Shown: piece after piece, positions 32,413 through 34,711 of the stretch
How the letters are laid out: each line of letters begins with the position of its first letter
Position numbering within the stretch: position 1 is the first letter of the stretch
NCBI GenBank assembly: GCA_026983735.1
Contig: JALSTN010000276.1
Location: 1 to 34,711 of the forward strand
Reading direction: 5' to 3'
Source of the DNA: Saprospiraceae bacterium
GTDB taxonomy: Bacteria; Bacteroidota; Bacteroidia; Chitinophagales; Saprospiraceae
Length of the DNA stretch: 34,711 bases
The notes under the pieces: model-generated
What the model was told of the DNA's origin: nothing
Database searches by the model: none
Seen by the model: only the letters and a program-made list of their open reading frames with translations
Translations under genes and position numbers: made by a program

Positions 32413-34711
32413 CTATCGCACTAAGGTGATATCGGTTGTTATTCGTATGGGCTCCCCTCTAGAGGTAATACCTTGTAATCGGACGAGATAAACTTCAGAA
32501 TTCATGGGTTTGGATTTATAGGAGCCGTCCCATCGTTCTTGGGGATTATGTGTCATGAATACTTTTTGTCCCCATCGAGAATAAATAGACAATTCAAAAG
32601 ATTCAAAGCGGATATTGCAAGGATTGATTAGGCCCAAATCATCATTGAGCTGGTCTCTATTAGGAGTGAAGGCTAGAGGAAATCTCAATTTGCATTTATC
32701 ACAATCTGCTTTGAAGTGAATCGAGTAGGTCACAATACTATCACAGAAGTGTACAGTTTGCAAGGTGTCTATCAAGAGCGTGTCGGTTGCTATTTCATAT
32801 CCATCCTTTATAAAGGTTTCTCCTTCGCACAAAGTGGTATCTACACTTGTGGCGGCCTGTTCTACCTTAACCTCCAAGATAGTAGTGCTATCACATCCGA
32901 TAGATGATATGCCATGTATCTCATAGGAGCCCTCAGATGATATGGAGAGAGAGTCTACTCTCAAGGTATCTCCCCGGCAAATCAAGTAATCCAAAAAAAC
33001 GGTATCCGGACCGGCGACAATAATGGTATCAACGGTAGAATATTCATAACAGCCATCACTGATAACTAACTCTACCGGATACTTGCCAATAGAGTCAAAG
33101 GAGAGGTGAATCACGGAATCAACCCCTAGCAATGTCTGGTCCCGATACCAAGACCATGCTTTTACGCCGTAATTGGCAATGCTGTTAAGCTGCAAGGTAT
33201 CTCCCTGGCAAATCCGGGCCATATGAGGGAGAAAGACAGGTGTTAATTCTCTCCTATCATAACAATTATAACTCATGCGGGGATAAATAAACCCCCCGGA
33301 TATACGGTGGTCTGCTATGGACGGTCCCCTGCTTAGTCCTTTTTTATATTCCAAAACAGGTCCTTGAGGAGTAGGGATATATGCGATAGAGTCCAAGATG
33401 TCTCTTGGCTTTATACAGGATAAATCCTGAAAGGCCTTATCTGTCATTAGAATACCGGGTTTGTTTAAATTGGCAAAAAATGGATAAAATGTAGGATTAC
33501 GAACCAAGGGAAAAACTAGTTCATTGTGGTATAAACTGGCAAATCCATTGTAGATGATAGAATCAAAAGGCATATCTTGTACAGGGATATCCTCTCCGAC
33601 CTTTAATGCGGCTGTAACACAGAGGCTGTCATCCAGCTCCAAATAAAAAGGATGTCCATATGGATATGTAGTATTAACAAATGTCTCTGAACCAAAACAA
33701 ATCCATTTTTTATTATTTTGATCGTAAAGACAAGTCGGTGGATGTATAAATCCTGAAATATACAGAAAAGGCCTTGTACTTCGAATAACAGTATGTTTGA
33801 TGGCCTTATCGATCTTTACGGCGCCTGTCACTGGGTCTATTAACCTCATCTGTAGGTCGTAGTATTCTTGATTTAAAAGGGAATTGATAAGAAGAATATC
33901 CTTGCCGGAATAAAATAAAGCTCCTTTGTGTGAATAAAAAGATTCGGGGTATTCTTTGGCAAATAAGATATTGCCGTTTATGTCCATACTCAGGAGTCCG
34001 ACATGTTTGGTCCTCGGATTAAAAATCGTATAAATGGTATCGTTGTTCACCATTAATTGATGTGTTGTTTTTGATTCGATAACAGCCATACTGTATTCTT
34101 CTATTCGATAACTCCAGATGCTATTGAGATTTTCGTCCAGTCGCATTAAAAACGAGTATTCCGGTACGGATCGTTTATAGTCTGTACCCATTCCCAAAAG
34201 AACAAATCCTCCACTGTCTAAATCTCGGATTTCGAATAATATATTCCTTGTAACAGGGCCCAATAGTAATTTTTTAGAGTGAAGAAGGTGTCCCGTTGGA
34301 TTAAAGGTAGAGACAGAGACAGTATGATAATTGTCGACAAGTACTAAGTTACCTTTCTTGGAAGTAGTAATATTTATAGACCAAAGGTGAGAGCGATTTA
34401 TAAAAGGAGTATTTTGTCCATCAAAAGTATCACTGATGGTTCTACACCAGATGGGGTGTCCGTCGCAACTTAGGCGCAGGACGATAGTAGCGATTTGAGT
34501 GTTATCAAGTCTTTGATTAATACTGGAGATGAAACCTTGGGCGTAGTAACCACCGTTGCTATCCCGGATGACTTGTTGAATTTCGATAAAGGTATCTTGT
34601 CCAAATTCATATCTCGGTTCAAAGGTATAATCCACCTGTGCAGGAAGATAAAGGGAAAAAATCAAAAAAAATAGTCCTAAAACTTGCTTTTTATAATGAT
34701 ATATTGTAGCT
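32413..34711 (-). CDS. Type IX secretion substrate with gliding-motility C-terminal domain (5' end beyond window)
   Basis: The frame is open to the right edge: upstream of a TTG at 34663-34665 it continues YKKQVLGLFFLIFSLYLPAQ, clearly a signal peptide. The true start is therefore just outside the window, and about 765 residues are visible. The N-terminal half has repeating short beta-strand patterns, probably a propeller-like region (for example GGYYAQGFISS, GGFVLLGMG). A middle part has an adhesin-like module with CYEYSTVDTIIV and CEGETFIKDGYEI. The last 90 residues (LRFPLAFTPNRDQLNDDLG, FELSIYSRWGQKVF, ERWDGSYKSKPM, then YLVRL) form the gliding-motility-associated (CHU_C) domain that routes proteins through the type IX secretion system. 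Role: surface or secreted protein; ligand unknown. Confidence 0.9.
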   Translation of the reverse strand, partial: ATIYHYKKQVLGLFFLIFSLYLPAQVDYTFEPRYEFGQDTFIEIQQVIRDSNGGYYAQGFISSINQRLDNTQIATIVLRLSCDGHPIWCRTISDTFDGQNTPFINRSHLWSINITTSKKGNLVLVDNYHTVSVSTFNPTGHLLHSKKLLLGPVTRNILFEIRDLDSGGFVLLGMGTDYKRSVPEYSFLMRLDENLNSIWSYRIEEYSMAVIESKTTHQLMVNNDTIYTIFNPRTKHVGLLSMDINGNILFAKEYPESFYSHKGALFYSGKDILLINSLLNQEYYDLQMRLIDPVTGAVKIDKAIKHTVIRSTRPFLYISGFIHPPTCLYDQNNKKWICFGSETFVNTTYPYGHPFYLELDDSLCVTAALKVGEDIPVQDMPFDSIIYNGFASLYHNELVFPLVRNPTFYPFFANLNKPGILMTDKAFQDLSCIKPRDILDSIAYIPTPQGPVLEYKKGLSRGPSIADHRISGGFIYPRMSYNCYDRRELTPVFLPHMARICQGDTLQLNSIANYGVKAWSWYRDQTLLGVDSVIHLSFDSIGKYPVELVISDGCYEYSTVDTIIVAGPDTVFLDYLICRGDTLRVDSLSISSEGSYEIHGISSIGCDSTTILEVKVEQAATSVDTTLCEGETFIKDGYEIATDTLLIDTLQTVHFCDSIVTYSIHFKADCDKCKLRFPLAFTPNRDQLNDDLGLINPCNIRFESFELSIYSRWGQKVFMTHNPQERWDGSYKSKPMNSEVYLVRLQGITSRGEPIRITTDITLVR

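Overview
The window reads as chromosomal DNA of a member of the Bacteroidota, most likely close to the Saprospiria. The signs are low GC, almost no Shine-Dalgarno sequences, promoter boxes of the Bacteroidota type (TAnnTTTG), a fused cbb3 oxidase subunit CcoN-CcoO, a MerTP fusion protein, and a large surface protein ending in the gliding-motility/type IX secretion C-terminal domain. The genus is an inference; no rRNA or tRNA gene is visible.

Layout. Positions 1-596 hold no convincing intact gene, only a hydrophobic reading-frame remnant. A membrane-anchored zinc metallopeptidase (597-1463, minus) is followed by two tandem copies of a repeat of about 140 bp, whose relatives recur at 18861-19140 (two identical copies) and 27431-27581 (diverged). 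A small membrane protein (minus) faces a mercury-resistance operon, arsR-type regulator / merTP / merA (2433-5211, plus), which runs on to ruvC. Next come, on the minus strand, an SRPBCC protein, a HemJ/CopD-like membrane protein, a tiny membrane ORF and a Crp/Fnr regulator. From 8649 to 12486 lies a compact minus-strand operon: a lipoprotein with carboxypeptidase-regulatory-like domains, an ECF sigma factor, and a hybrid protein with an anti-sigma-like membrane anchor and a C-terminal barrel-like region. Divergent from it is a 1119-residue FG-GAP/ASPIC-UnbV lipoprotein. A complete class D beta-lactamase gene follows, preceded by a GC-richer island of about 124 bp bounded by inverted repeats.

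The central block (17645-27361, minus) is a full cbb3 cytochrome c oxidase locus: ccoI (copper P-type ATPase), then ccoS, ccoNO, ccoQ (56 aa), ccoP with an extra N-terminal cytochrome c domain, ccoG, ccoH/fixH and a TauE/SafE-like (UreH_2) protein. Three Crp/Fnr-type palindromes sit at this locus: two upstream of ccoS and one at the end of ccoP. They suggest oxygen- or redox-linked control, and the Crp/Fnr protein at 7572-8231 is one possible regulator. The window closes with a polysaccharide pair (Wzz-like and O-antigen ligase-like), an ABC-F ATPase of the Uup type with a near-ideal Bacteroidota promoter, and a type IX secretion substrate whose start lies beyond the right edge.

Most of this is recognisable. 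The parts most worth a second look are the dispersed tandem repeat family, the island before the beta-lactamase, the sigma-factor operon with its hybrid inner-/outer-membrane protein, the CcoP architecture, the palindromes at the cco locus, and ccoI's lack of an ordinary start codon.
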